DNA of 14,515 nucleotides from Gammaproteobacteria bacterium (GCA_002684055.1 NYUL01000030.1:7321-21835); one strand, 5' to 3'. Shown: positions 5,537-13,445, counted from the first letter of the stretch. The notes: generated by a model not told the origin, from the letters alone. Numbers and translations: made by a program.

Positions 5537-6272
5537 AATGGATAAGTATTTCAAAAAAATCAGTAATCTCAAGCTCTTCCGGTCTACTATTCAGATCAAA
5601 ACTAAACTTTGCCATATCCATATCAAAATTTTTGAGCGCACTTGATATCTTTTTTCTTGGGTTGGCAAAACATATAGCTAGAATTTTTTTAAGATTTTCA
5701 TATTTTGAAAAGTAACTCTCATATTTGTTATGTGGTGTTATCTTTATAACAGCTGAATTAACTTTAGGAGCTGGATCAAAAGCTTCTGGCGGTATATCAA
5801 AAAGGGCTTCAATATCACAAAAAACTTGGCTTTGAATAGAAATTTTCGAAGATTTTGGACCAACAATAAACCTATTTGCTAGTTCTTTTTGGATTAAAAA
5901 AATGCAATGTTTATAATCAAGGTTGGCTTCAATAATCTTCAATATTATTTGAGACGAAACATTATAGGGCAAATTCCCCATAATAATCTGTCCAGAAATT
6001 ACGTCATTTAAGTCAACTGTCAGAAAATCTTTATTAACTACCTGGAAATTTGTTTTACTGAACCTTTCTTTTAGAAATTCACTAAATCTATTATCTATTT
6101 CATAGGCTGTCAGAGATTTTGAGTTATGAAGAATTAGGTTTGTCAGAGCACCATCACCAGGCCCTATCTCTATAACATTTTCGGTAGCATCTATTTGGGA
6201 GCTGCTAATGATTTTATCTAAATAGAATGAATCTTTTAAAAAATTTTGACCTAGCGATTTTTTAAGCTTCAT
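5520..6272 (-). CDS. rsmA: 16S rRNA adenine dimethyltransferase RsmA (KsgA)
   Basis: RsmA dimethylates the two adjacent adenines near the 3' end of 16S rRNA late in 30S assembly, using S-adenosylmethionine. The 250-residue protein shows the N-terminal KKSLGQNFL (4-12), the SAM motif EIGPGDGALT (35-44), the acidic YEID (57-60), the catalytic NLPYN (100-104), FDPAPKVNSAVI (165-176) and the C-terminal NPRKKISSALK and RPEELEI segments. It is somewhat shorter than the E. coli enzyme (273). It begins with ATG 11 bases inside the end of pdxA and runs into apaH, so it is translated from the lptD-led transcript. Confidence 0.97.
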   Translation of the reverse strand: MKLKKSLGQNFLKDSFYLDKIISSSQIDATENVIEIGPGDGALTNLILHNSKSLTAYEIDNRFSEFLKERFSKTNFQVVNKDFLTVDLNDVISGQIIMGNLPYNVSSQIILKIIEANLDYKHCIFLIQKELANRFIVGPKSSKISIQSQVFCDIEALFDIPPEAFDPAPKVNSAVIKITPHNKYESYFSKYENLKKILAICFANPRKKISSALKNFDMDMAKFSFDLNSRPEELEITDFFEILIHYEGQI

Positions 6273-7248
6273 AATTATTTAAGGAAATTTTCAAAGCCTC
6301 TAACATGCTTTCATTGTTTGCAGAAAATTCATGAGCTATATTTTCTGCAGTCCCATGGTCTACAGAAACTCTTAAGAAGGGTAGCCCTAGAGTAATATTA
6401 ACTGTTTTATTGAAATCTAAGGTTTTCACAACAGGCAAAGCTTGGTCATGGTACATTGATAGAATTGCATCATAGCCTCCTACAGAAAATGCAGTGTCGG
6501 CAGATATGGGGCCAATAGCACAATAGCCACTATCTTTTAATTCATTGATGGCAGGAGTAATAATTATTTCCTCCTCTTTTCCAATCTGGCCTGATTCACC
6601 AGCGTGTGGATTAAGCCCTAGCACAGCAATCTTAGGATTAGTGATATTAAAAATATTTTGTAAGCCATTATTCAGCAAATGAAACTTTTTTACGATGAGT
6701 TCTTTAGAGATTGCACTTGGCACTTCCATTAAGGGGATATGTGTTGTGATGATGCCTAAATGCAAAGTTCCATTAGACATGTACATCAAAACCTCATCAG
6801 AATTAAATCTATCTTTTAAAAAATCAGTATGACCAGAAAAATCTTTTTGAACACAGCTTAAAATCTTTTTATTTACTGGACCTGTAACAAGGCAAGATTT
6901 GTATTCATTTGCTAAGTCAGCGGCTTTTGAGAGACATTTTAAAATATATTTTGCATTGTCTTTTTGGGGAAACCCTAATTCATATTCAACACAACCATCA
7001 ACATGTAAAACATTTATTGAGTCACTTACTAAGTTAAATTGGTCTGAGACTGGATTAATTTTATAGTTTTTGCCTAGGTTTTTAATTGTTTCTTGCAGCA
7101 CTGTCTGAGATGCAACAACTACAAAGGAGGAGAGTTTTTTTTGTATTTCAGGATTGCTAAGAGATTTTACAAACACTTCTGGACCGATGCCTGAAGGATC
7201 TCCTAGAGAGATAAATATAGGCTTACTAGTCAAGCTCCTTGATCTCAA
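6262..7248 (-). CDS. pdxA: 4-hydroxythreonine-4-phosphate dehydrogenase
   Basis: PdxA oxidises 4-phosphohydroxy-L-threonine in the DXP-dependent route to pyridoxal phosphate. The 328-residue protein has GDPSGIGPE (16-24), substrate-binding SGHTDF (138-143), and the three metal-binding histidines His170 (TTHIPL), His215 (NPHAGE) and His267 (MYHDQA), then VDHGTAENIA (297-305). There is no ATG or GTG at the front. TTG at 7248 gives 328 residues but lies deep in surA without a Shine-Dalgarno sequence. TTG at 7233 gives 323 residues, an N-terminus the length of E. coli PdxA and an AAGGAG (7240-7235) unusually close in front. The product call is certain; the start is not. Confidence 0.96.
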   Translation of the reverse strand: MRSRSLTSKPIFISLGDPSGIGPEVFVKSLSNPEIQKKLSSFVVVASQTVLQETIKNLGKNYKINPVSDQFNLVSDSINVLHVDGCVEYELGFPQKDNAKYILKCLSKAADLANEYKSCLVTGPVNKKILSCVQKDFSGHTDFLKDRFNSDEVLMYMSNGTLHLGIITTHIPLMEVPSAISKELIVKKFHLLNNGLQNIFNITNPKIAVLGLNPHAGESGQIGKEEEIIITPAINELKDSGYCAIGPISADTAFSVGGYDAILSMYHDQALPVVKTLDFNKTVNITLGLPFLRVSVDHGTAENIAHEFSANNESMLEALKISLNNYEA

Positions 7249-8473
7249 TAAATGCGTCTGCTCTCAGTTCTTGCAAATCTGTCTCAAGCTCCTCTTCAAA
7301 CTTTCTATTGAATAGGTATGAAAATGCTCTATCTTCAATTCTTTCATTTGTTTTGTCTTCAACTCTTGTGCCTAAAACTTCTAGTATGTGCCAACCAAAT
7401 TGGCTCAAGAAAGGCTCTGTAATTTCATTGAGGTTTGATTTTTTAATTTGTCTCTCAAATTCATCATCGTAAACTCCCTCACCAGCCCAATCCAGCCTTC
7501 CACCTTCTTGCTTAGAGCCAGGATCATCTGAATACTCCGATGCTAAAGTTGCAAAACTCTCTCCAGCCTCAATTCTTTCTTTTATTTCTTCAATAAGTTT
7601 TTCGCTTGCTTCATCAGGCCTTATTCGATTAGGAATCAAGAGTATATGTCTAACTTCCCACTGTTTCTCAAACGTAACTGTTGGGCCCCTTTTATCTTCA
7701 AGAAATAATAAGTGCTTGCCAGCACCACTTGTAATAGGTTCTGATAATTCACCTATCTTTAACCCTCTTAAAGTGCTTGCAAATAATTCAGGAAAAGCTG
7801 GTAGCTTTCTCCAGCCTAGATCTCCAGAGCCGTTATCTTCAGAAAATTCTGTTATAAACTCATCAATATTTATTCCATTGGTTAATCCAGAAAGAACCTC
7901 TCCATAAACTGTTTGAACATTTTGCGATGAGTTATTTCGTATTAATATTTGTTTAACTCTTAATTCTGGTCCTAGTTGATTTTGAGCTTCCTCAGTATTC
8001 AGAAAATTATCTAGCTCTTCTTTAGTTATTTGTATTTTATTTTGGATTCTACCTTGCTGTACTCTGTTTATTTTTAAGCTTTTTCTGATTTGCTCTCTCA
8101 GCTCAGAATATGAATCACCTCTTTCCTCAACAACTTTTACAAACTCTTCAAGATCAAGGTTATTTTGTTGTGCTAGCCTCTTAACAGTTACATTTAACTC
8201 TTCGTCACTAATTTTGATCCCAACTTTATCTGCTAGCTGTAGTTGAAGTTCGCTTATGATGAGATCATCCAAGACATCTTCACGCAGAACATCGTCTGAA
8301 GGGATTTTCTGACCATTGAGGGTCGCATTTTTCTTGAACTCTGACATTTTTTGCTGAATATCAGATTCCAATACAACTCCATCATTGACAATAACTGCAA
8401 TCCTATCAAGCTCTTGTGAAAAAATTGAGTTCACTAAGAATAAAAGGGCTAAGGTTCTAATTAAAAAGTCCAT
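7226..8473 (-). CDS. surA: Periplasmic chaperone and peptidyl-prolyl isomerase SurA
   Basis: SurA escorts unfolded outer membrane proteins, including LptD encoded just upstream, to the BAM complex. The 415-residue product has a signal peptide (1-20, cleaved near FSQ-E), an N-terminal chaperone domain (DRIAVIVNDGVVLESDI to about 165), a first parvulin domain (about 170-262, LRVKQILI through GKHLLFLED), a second parvulin domain (about 272-370, WEVRHILLIP through GWHILEVLG) and a C-terminal helix that completes the chaperone core. The second domain has the conserved GGRLDW and FEKQ-like flanks expected of the active isomerase domain. The ATG overlaps the end of lptD by 17 bases. Confidence 0.97.
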   Translation of the reverse strand: MDFLIRTLALLFLVNSIFSQELDRIAVIVNDGVVLESDIQQKMSEFKKNATLNGQKIPSDDVLREDVLDDLIISELQLQLADKVGIKISDEELNVTVKRLAQQNNLDLEEFVKVVEERGDSYSELREQIRKSLKINRVQQGRIQNKIQITKEELDNFLNTEEAQNQLGPELRVKQILIRNNSSQNVQTVYGEVLSGLTNGINIDEFITEFSEDNGSGDLGWRKLPAFPELFASTLRGLKIGELSEPITSGAGKHLLFLEDKRGPTVTFEKQWEVRHILLIPNRIRPDEASEKLIEEIKERIEAGESFATLASEYSDDPGSKQEGGRLDWAGEGVYDDEFERQIKKSNLNEITEPFLSQFGWHILEVLGTRVEDKTNERIEDRAFSYLFNRKFEEELETDLQELRADAFIEIKELD

Positions 8474-10325
8474 TATTAATAATATTATCTATCGGAGTAA
8501 GTATATTTGTAAGTCCTACCAACTCAAATTCAAAACTAAGGTTATTTTTTACTTTAGGATTAGTCAAATATATTAAGTCATAATACGACATTTCAGAATA
8601 ATCAGGATCAACAAATGGGAAAAATCTAGCTCTTTCCATGCTTAACCTTAGGCGCAAACAATCATATTCCCATTCAACCCCAAGCACGTTTTCATTAACA
8701 GTATCTTCAGCTCTTGAATATTGAGCTCTTGAGAAGACTTTGAAGCTGTCAAAGTCTCTCTTAAATTTCAGAACATAGTTATCTAGTGGTTTAAGAGGGA
8801 AGCTTGATGGCACTAAATTATTCTTTTGTAACGAAAAAAGCGTATTTTCGTCAGAATACTTAAAGCCAGCCATTAGGCCCATAAAGTCACTTTTTTCAAC
8901 ACTATAGTTACCCATAGCAAAGATATTAAAATTCTTATTTTTTGTATTAACTGAAAAGAAAACCGGATTGTTGTCATAGAATTTTTTAAAAATCATATTT
9001 TCCAGATCAAAATTATATTTTTCATATAAATTTGTTGAGATAGAAAAATCTAATTTACTTCCTGCCCATTTTTTAAATATAAATATTTTTCTAGAATTAG
9101 TCGTTCTGTCTTTGCCAACCCATGGGGCTAGCGAAATATTTGATTCAGGTGATGGGTTTAACGGATATGAGTCAATTATTGGCAAACCACTTTCTTCACC
9201 GAAGGTCGACCAAATTAAACCTATTTTAAGACTTTTATCTTCCAAAAAAGAGAAAGCTTGTTGTGTCGCTAGATTGTTAGAATTTTCCTTCTTACCAGTA
9301 CTATTTATTTTATATTCTCTTGTGGTTAGTAAGTACCTTGAGCTGTAATCAAAAGATTTAAAATTGAAGACTTTAGAAAAGCTATAATCTCTGGCATATC
9401 TATCGACAGAATCGTAAACCTGATAGGGCGTAATTAAATCAGCTGATGTATTGTTGTTAAATTTTGCAAATTCTGAATTTAATTCAATATTCCAGCCAGA
9501 TACATTGAAATATCTATCATATTTAACATAGTCTTTTGAGTGAGAGACAGGTCTTAAGGCTCCAATATTCAGAAAATTATCTGAAAACACAGAGAAGCTC
9601 CTGTTGTCCTTAAATGCGGATATCCCTATTGATTGCTTTAGATCGAGGCTACGTCTATTTATATCAAGATATCTATATCCATAATTTTGGATAAGAGAAT
9701 TGCCACTTATATCGGAATAATCTAGCGTAATTGAAATAAATTCATTTAAATTTATGGTCGAATCTATGTCATAGACCCAAGAGCTATTCTCATCATCAAT
9801 AGCTAAGCTCTTAAAATTAAAATTATTTTTTCCATTGTCATATAGGAAGTTCATTGATAGGCCAAAAGAGGATTTTGAATAAATTGGCTCAAGAATAAAT
9901 TGTGAATTTTCTGTTTTTGTTTTGAATTTATAGCTTATATCTAAGCTTGAATCTGTGACACCAAGGTTTGGGATATTAAAGCTTTCATCTTCGTTTAGAC
10001 TCACCTCGCCAAGCCAAAAAACAGGCACATCAAATATTTTTAGTTTGGTATTTTGTATTGTTAGATTTTTTTCAATCAGTTGAGCATTTTCAGCCGTTAA
10101 GGCCCAAACTGAACTATTTTCACAAGAAGTAACCCTGACATTTTTAAGCTCAAGAATATCCTCATTGCTAGATGCCTCGTCAAAAGTTAAATCTATGTTT
10201 TTAGAAATCTCTATCTCTCCTTTTTTGATCTGGACATCTGGTTTAGTCTCATCAATGCAATCATCAGCAGAAACAAGAGAGCTTAAAAATATAATTCCAA
10301 ACAGGAGGTTGTTAACTTTTTTCAT
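8457..10325 (-). CDS. lptD: LPS-assembly outer membrane protein LptD
   Basis: LptD, with the lipoprotein LptE, inserts lipopolysaccharide into the outer leaflet of the outer membrane. The 622-residue protein (784 in E. coli) has a signal peptide (1-20), a short N-terminal jellyroll-like segment (about 30-115) and a long beta-barrel region with alternating aromatic and polar strands. The C-terminal segment VLGVEWEYDCLRLRLSMER followed by FEFELVGL matches the conserved LptD end. Only three cysteines are present: Cys23, Cys68 and Cys556. The adjacent C-terminal Cys pair of E. coli is reduced to Asp-Cys. The link to surA-pdxA-rsmA-apaH is the classic operon and supports the call despite low sequence similarity. 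A perfect TATAAT lies nine bases before the ATG. Confidence 0.9.
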   Translation of the reverse strand: MKKVNNLLFGIIFLSSLVSADDCIDETKPDVQIKKGEIEISKNIDLTFDEASSNEDILELKNVRVTSCENSSVWALTAENAQLIEKNLTIQNTKLKIFDVPVFWLGEVSLNEDESFNIPNLGVTDSSLDISYKFKTKTENSQFILEPIYSKSSFGLSMNFLYDNGKNNFNFKSLAIDDENSSWVYDIDSTINLNEFISITLDYSDISGNSLIQNYGYRYLDINRRSLDLKQSIGISAFKDNRSFSVFSDNFLNIGALRPVSHSKDYVKYDRYFNVSGWNIELNSEFAKFNNNTSADLITPYQVYDSVDRYARDYSFSKVFNFKSFDYSSRYLLTTREYKINSTGKKENSNNLATQQAFSFLEDKSLKIGLIWSTFGEESGLPIIDSYPLNPSPESNISLAPWVGKDRTTNSRKIFIFKKWAGSKLDFSISTNLYEKYNFDLENMIFKKFYDNNPVFFSVNTKNKNFNIFAMGNYSVEKSDFMGLMAGFKYSDENTLFSLQKNNLVPSSFPLKPLDNYVLKFKRDFDSFKVFSRAQYSRAEDTVNENVLGVEWEYDCLRLRLSMERARFFPFVDPDYSEMSYYDLIYLTNPKVKNNLSFEFELVGLTNILTPIDNIINNGLFN

Positions 10326-10333
10326 ATGCTTGT

Positions 10334-10339
10334 ATTATA
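10334..10339 (-). promoter_or_regulatory. -10 element for lptD and the downstream run
   Basis: On the minus strand TATAAT is a perfect consensus, ending nine bases from the lptD ATG. The start of transcription would fall around 10327, making the mRNA leaderless or nearly so. No good -35 hexamer is seen at the right distance. Confidence 0.45.
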
Positions 10340-10344
10340 GGACG

Positions 10345-10361
10345 TATACTATTAAAAATAG
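10345..10361 (+). promoter_or_regulatory. Divergent -10 element and inverted repeat for the SDR-amgK-murU side
   Basis: TATACT (10345-10350) fits a -10 element (five of six) with a predicted start near 10357, nine bases before the ATG at 10366. An inverted repeat ACTATT (10348-10353) and AATAGT (10357-10362) overlaps it and could bind a regulator, though AT-rich palindromes of this size are common by chance. The two divergent -10 elements are only five bases apart. Confidence 0.35.
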
Positions 10362-10365
10362 TTTT

Positions 10366-11223
10366 ATGAGCCTTAAAGATAAAGTAATTTTCATGACTGG
10401 AGGAAGCAGAGGCATTGGTTTGTCTATTGCTTTAAAAGCCGCGCAAGATGGCGCAAAAATTGCTATAGCTGCTAAAACTGTTGAGCCGCACCCAAAACTT
10501 GAAGGCACTATATTTACCGCTGCTGAAGATATAAAAAAAGCAGGTGGAGAAGCTCTTCCGCTTCAGTGTGATATAAGATTTGAGGAGAGCGTGCAAAGCG
10601 CAATAGACAAAACAGTTAAAGAGTTTGGTGGTATTGATATTTGTGTAAACAATGCTTCAGCAATCAGCTTAACACCAACAGAGCAAACAGATATGAAAAG
10701 GTATGATTTGATGCATAACATCAATGGAAGAGGAACTTTTCTTACAAGCAAGCTCTGCATACCGCACCTATTGGAATCACAAAACCCTCATATCCTAAAC
10801 TTATCACCACCCTTAGATATGGATCCAATTTGGTTCCAGGGCTCACTGGCTTACACAATGGCTAAGTTCAACATGAGCATGTGTGTTTTAGGCATGGCTG
10901 CTGAATACCAAGGAAGAATTGGAGTTAATGCATTATGGCCAAGGACAGCAATTAAGACAGCAGCCGTTGCAAATGTTTTGGGAGGCAATGATATGTTTGA
11001 AAAATCAAGGGCTCCAGAAATTATGTCTGATGCTGCTTATATTGTTTTCAATAAAGATCACAAGACTTTCAGTGGTAATTTTTTAATTGACGATACATTG
11101 TTGGCAGAGCATGGAGAAACAGATTTTAGAAAATACGCAGATTACCCATTTGATGAGTTAATGCCTGATTTCTTTGTTCCAGCAGATGGATATCCAGTAC
11201 CTAAAGTAGTCAAAGAGAGTTGA
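10366..11223 (+). CDS. HSDL2-like short-chain dehydrogenase/reductase
   Basis: This is a classical-type NAD(P)-dependent oxidoreductase of 285 residues. It strongly resembles the SDR domain of the peroxisomal protein HSDL2 of animals: AAKTVEPHPKLEGTIFTAAE (35-54), VNNASAISLT (94-103), HILNLSPPLDMDP and NALWPRTAIKTAA are nearly the same there. TGGSRGIG (11-18) binds the cofactor, and Ser147, Tyr163 and Lys167 form the catalytic set. Bacterial relatives are often linked to lipid or terpenoid alcohol metabolism, but the substrate is unknown, and the C-terminal SCP2 domain of HSDL2 is absent. The ATG at 10366 was chosen because the conserved fold starts there. No Shine-Dalgarno sequence precedes it. 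The gene overlaps amgK by 4 bases (TTGA). Confidence 0.9.
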   Translation: MSLKDKVIFMTGGSRGIGLSIALKAAQDGAKIAIAAKTVEPHPKLEGTIFTAAEDIKKAGGEALPLQCDIRFEESVQSAIDKTVKEFGGIDICVNNASAISLTPTEQTDMKRYDLMHNINGRGTFLTSKLCIPHLLESQNPHILNLSPPLDMDPIWFQGSLAYTMAKFNMSMCVLGMAAEYQGRIGVNALWPRTAIKTAAVANVLGGNDMFEKSRAPEIMSDAAYIVFNKDHKTFSGNFLIDDTLLAEHGETDFRKYADYPFDELMPDFFVPADGYPVPKVVKES

Positions 11224-12146
11224 AGAAAAATCTTTTAGAAGCAACTAACTGGCTCAGTAGCGTAATAGGAACAAACAATTTTAATTTAGAGCCTTTAAGA
11301 GAAGAAGCAAGTAATAGAAAATATTTTCGAATTAAGACCAATGAGCAATCATTTGTTTTAGTTGATAACTCAGAAGACAAAGAGCAAGCAGCTAATTTTT
11401 TATACTCATCTAAACTACTAATAAACTCCAATGTAAATGTTCCTGAAACTTTTGCATTTTCTGAAGATTTACGATTTATGCTTCTTCAAGACCTGGGCGA
11501 TATTTCTCTAGACACTAAGACTAGCCTTGATGAAAAAGAGATCCTAACTAAGGCACTAGAACAGCTATCTTTATTATATTTTTGTGATCAAGATATTTTA
11601 AAAAGCTGCACAGAAGAAAGCCTTCTCACTCAAACCCAAGCATTCATTGAGTTTTGTATTGAGCAAGAATGCAGGGAGGATCAAATACAGGATCTAGAGG
11701 TTTTAAGAAAAGACCTTGTTTTAGAACTACTAGGTCAGCAATTTATTCCTGTTCACAATGATTTTGAAAGAAGAAACTTGATGCTTCTTGATGATGAGCT
11801 TTTTGTAATAGATTTCCAAGATTTAAATGTTGGACCAATTGGTATAGATTTGGCTTCATTGCTGTTTGAACACAGCTTTGACTACCCAGAAAACCTTATC
11901 AATGATGTTCTTTCAAGACACTTGTCGAATTCTGGGCTTCAGATAGAGGTTGATGAAATAATGCAGCATATTATGGTGGCATTGACTCATAGATCCATGA
12001 GAATTGTTGGAACTTTTAATCAATATTTTAAGGAGGGCAAGCTCCTTAGTAGGCAACAAGATCTGCCAAAGTTCTTATCTAGAATTATGATGGGCCTTAA
12101 TTATTTAAAAAAACCTCAAATGAAAATTATTGAAAAAATATTATGA
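11220..12146 (+). CDS. amgK: N-acetylmuramate/N-acetylglucosamine 1-kinase AmgK
   Basis: AmgK phosphorylates MurNAc (and GlcNAc) at the anomeric position so that MurU can form UDP-MurNAc, a recycling shortcut that bypasses de novo MurA/MurB synthesis and is known to lower fosfomycin sensitivity in Pseudomonas. The 308-residue protein is an aminoglycoside-phosphotransferase-type kinase: SNRKYFRI (31-38) in the N-lobe, the catalytic HNDFERRN (179-186, Asp181 as base) and DFQD (198-201) for metal binding, followed by GPIGIDLASLL (205-215). It begins with TTG at 11220, preceded by AAAGAG, and shares TTGA with the SDR stop. It overlaps murU by ATGA. The pair diverging from lptD is the same layout as in Pseudomonas. 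Confidence 0.92.
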   Translation: MKKNLLEATNWLSSVIGTNNFNLEPLREEASNRKYFRIKTNEQSFVLVDNSEDKEQAANFLYSSKLLINSNVNVPETFAFSEDLRFMLLQDLGDISLDTKTSLDEKEILTKALEQLSLLYFCDQDILKSCTEESLLTQTQAFIEFCIEQECREDQIQDLEVLRKDLVLELLGQQFIPVHNDFERRNLMLLDDELFVIDFQDLNVGPIGIDLASLLFEHSFDYPENLINDVLSRHLSNSGLQIEVDEIMQHIMVALTHRSMRIVGTFNQYFKEGKLLSRQQDLPKFLSRIMMGLNYLKKPQMKIIEKIL

Positions 12147-12784
12147 AAGCAGTTCTATTGGCAGCAGGTTTTGGTAAAAGGCTTGGCAGTTTAACAAAAA
12201 AAACACCCAAACCCCTTATCGAGGTACAGGGAAAACCTTTAATTGATTATCATTTAGAAAAACTGATCAAAGCTGGTTTTAATTCTGTATCAATAAATGT
12301 GCATTATATGGCTGAGAAGATCATTGACCATGTAAATGAAAAATTTTTGGGCAAAATAGATATTAATTTCAGTTATGAAAAAGAAATACTTGGTACTGGT
12401 GGTGGTGTGCTACAAGCAATCACAAAATTTGCTGATGAGGATATTGTAATAATTAACTCAGATATTTTTTCTGACTATGATTATCAAAAATTTTTACAAA
12501 AAAAATCTAATACTTTATTTGTAATTCAAGCTAAAGATAATTTTCTAGGCGATTTCACGGTTAAAGATGGGCTTATTGATATTGAAAATTCTAAGGATTT
12601 CGTGTGGACTGGGTTTAGTGTGATTAATAGATCAGTTTTTAATAAAATTACTCATACAAAATTTCATTATTGGCATGATTGCTTAAAAATTCTTGCTTCA
12701 GAGAAAAAATTACGCGCAGAAATATTAAACATAAATTGGTATGATGTTGGTAGCCCTGAAACACTTAATGCATTAAATAAATAA
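12143..12784 (+). CDS. murU: N-acetylmuramate 1-phosphate uridylyltransferase MurU
   Basis: MurU joins UTP and MurNAc 1-phosphate to give UDP-MurNAc, the second step of the AmgK recycling route. The 213-residue protein is a compact sugar-nucleotidyltransferase without a left-handed helix domain: LAAGFGKRLGSLTKKTPKPL (6-25) binds the nucleotide, GTGGGV (84-89) contacts the base or sugar, NSDIF (105-109, Asp107) and WYDVGSPETL (199-208, Asp201) hold the metal. Closely related glucose-1-phosphate nucleotidyltransferases are longer or differ in context. The overlap with amgK decides the call. It ends one base before the GTG start of rpe. Confidence 0.9.
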   Translation: MKAVLLAAGFGKRLGSLTKKTPKPLIEVQGKPLIDYHLEKLIKAGFNSVSINVHYMAEKIIDHVNEKFLGKIDINFSYEKEILGTGGGVLQAITKFADEDIVIINSDIFSDYDYQKFLQKKSNTLFVIQAKDNFLGDFTVKDGLIDIENSKDFVWTGFSVINRSVFNKITHTKFHYWHDCLKILASEKKLRAEILNINWYDVGSPETLNALNK

Positions 12785-12785
12785 A

Positions 12786-13445
12786 GTGAAAAATATAATA
12801 GCTCCTTCAATTCTTTCAGCAGATTTTTCTCGACTTGGTGAAGAGGTTGAAAATGTTCTTCAATCTGGAGCTGATTGGATCCATTTTGATGTAATGGATA
12901 ACCATTATGTACCAAACCTCACAATAGGACCTATGGTTTGCAAATCATTAAGGAATTATGGGATAAAAGAGTTTATTGACGTTCATCTAATGGTCAGGCC
13001 TGTAGATCCGTTAATACAGATGTTTGCAGATGCTGGAGCAGATTTAATTTCCTTTCACCCCGAAGCTTCAGATGATGTAGATGCTTCAATTGCTTTGATT
13101 AAAAAATTAGGTTGTAAAGTTGGTTTTGCAGTGAATCCTGCCGAAGATCTTTCGTATGTAAAAAAATATATTAACGATTTAGATTTAGCATTGCTCATGT
13201 CTGTTAACCCAGGCTTTGGAGGTCAAAAATTTATAGAATCTGTTCTGCCCAAAATTACAGAAACAAGAAGTATTATCGATGAATGCTCTAACGAAATAAG
13301 GTTAGAAGTAGATGGTGGAATCAATCCACAGAATATCAAAAATGTTTGCAATGCTGGAGCAGACACTTTTGTATTAGGCTCAGCAATCTTTAACACAGAT
13401 GATTATGCGAATACTATTACTGATCTTCGTCACCATATCAGTTAA
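12786..13445 (+). CDS. rpe: Ribulose-phosphate 3-epimerase
   Basis: Rpe interconverts ribulose 5-phosphate and xylulose 5-phosphate. The 219-residue TIM barrel has APSILSADFSRLGEE (6-20), HFDVMDNHYVPN (33-44, His34 and Asp36), DVHLM (65-69, His67), VNPGFGGQKF (140-149) and EVDGGI (174-179, Asp176), giving all metal and acid-base residues. It begins with GTG at 12786, right after the murU stop and without a clear Shine-Dalgarno sequence, so it may depend on translational coupling. Its last 47 bases also encode the signal peptide of the next gene in another frame. Confidence 0.97.
   Translation: MKNIIAPSILSADFSRLGEEVENVLQSGADWIHFDVMDNHYVPNLTIGPMVCKSLRNYGIKEFIDVHLMVRPVDPLIQMFADAGADLISFHPEASDDVDASIALIKKLGCKVGFAVNPAEDLSYVKKYINDLDLALLMSVNPGFGGQKFIESVLPKITETRSIIDECSNEIRLEVDGGINPQNIKNVCNAGADTFVLGSAIFNTDDYANTITDLRHHIS

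Noticed and set aside
7121..7140. A G-rich AAAGGAGGAGAG stretch complementary to the pyrimidine loop of the candidate small RNA.
   Set aside because: It is on the plus strand opposite pdxA and is not expected to be transcribed in that orientation; it is not evidence for a target.
7996..9582. A 17-base exact repeat, TATTCAGAAAATTATCT, at 7996-8012 and 9566-9582.
   Set aside because: Both copies encode the same DNFLN residues in surA and lptD in AT-rich codons; no other homology surrounds them, so chance is the simplest reading.
10303..10308. A perfect plus-strand AGGAGG, followed by TTG in frame with the HSDL2-like SDR.
   Set aside because: It lies in the lptD signal-peptide codons, touches the TTG without spacing, and would add about 19 residues before the conserved SDR fold, which clearly starts at ATG 10366.
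10165..10365. Upstream extension of the SDR frame by 67 codons to an ATG at 10165.
   Set aside because: The extra residues show no SDR similarity, run antisense through lptD, and precede the normal SDR N-terminus (MSLKDKVIFMTGG).
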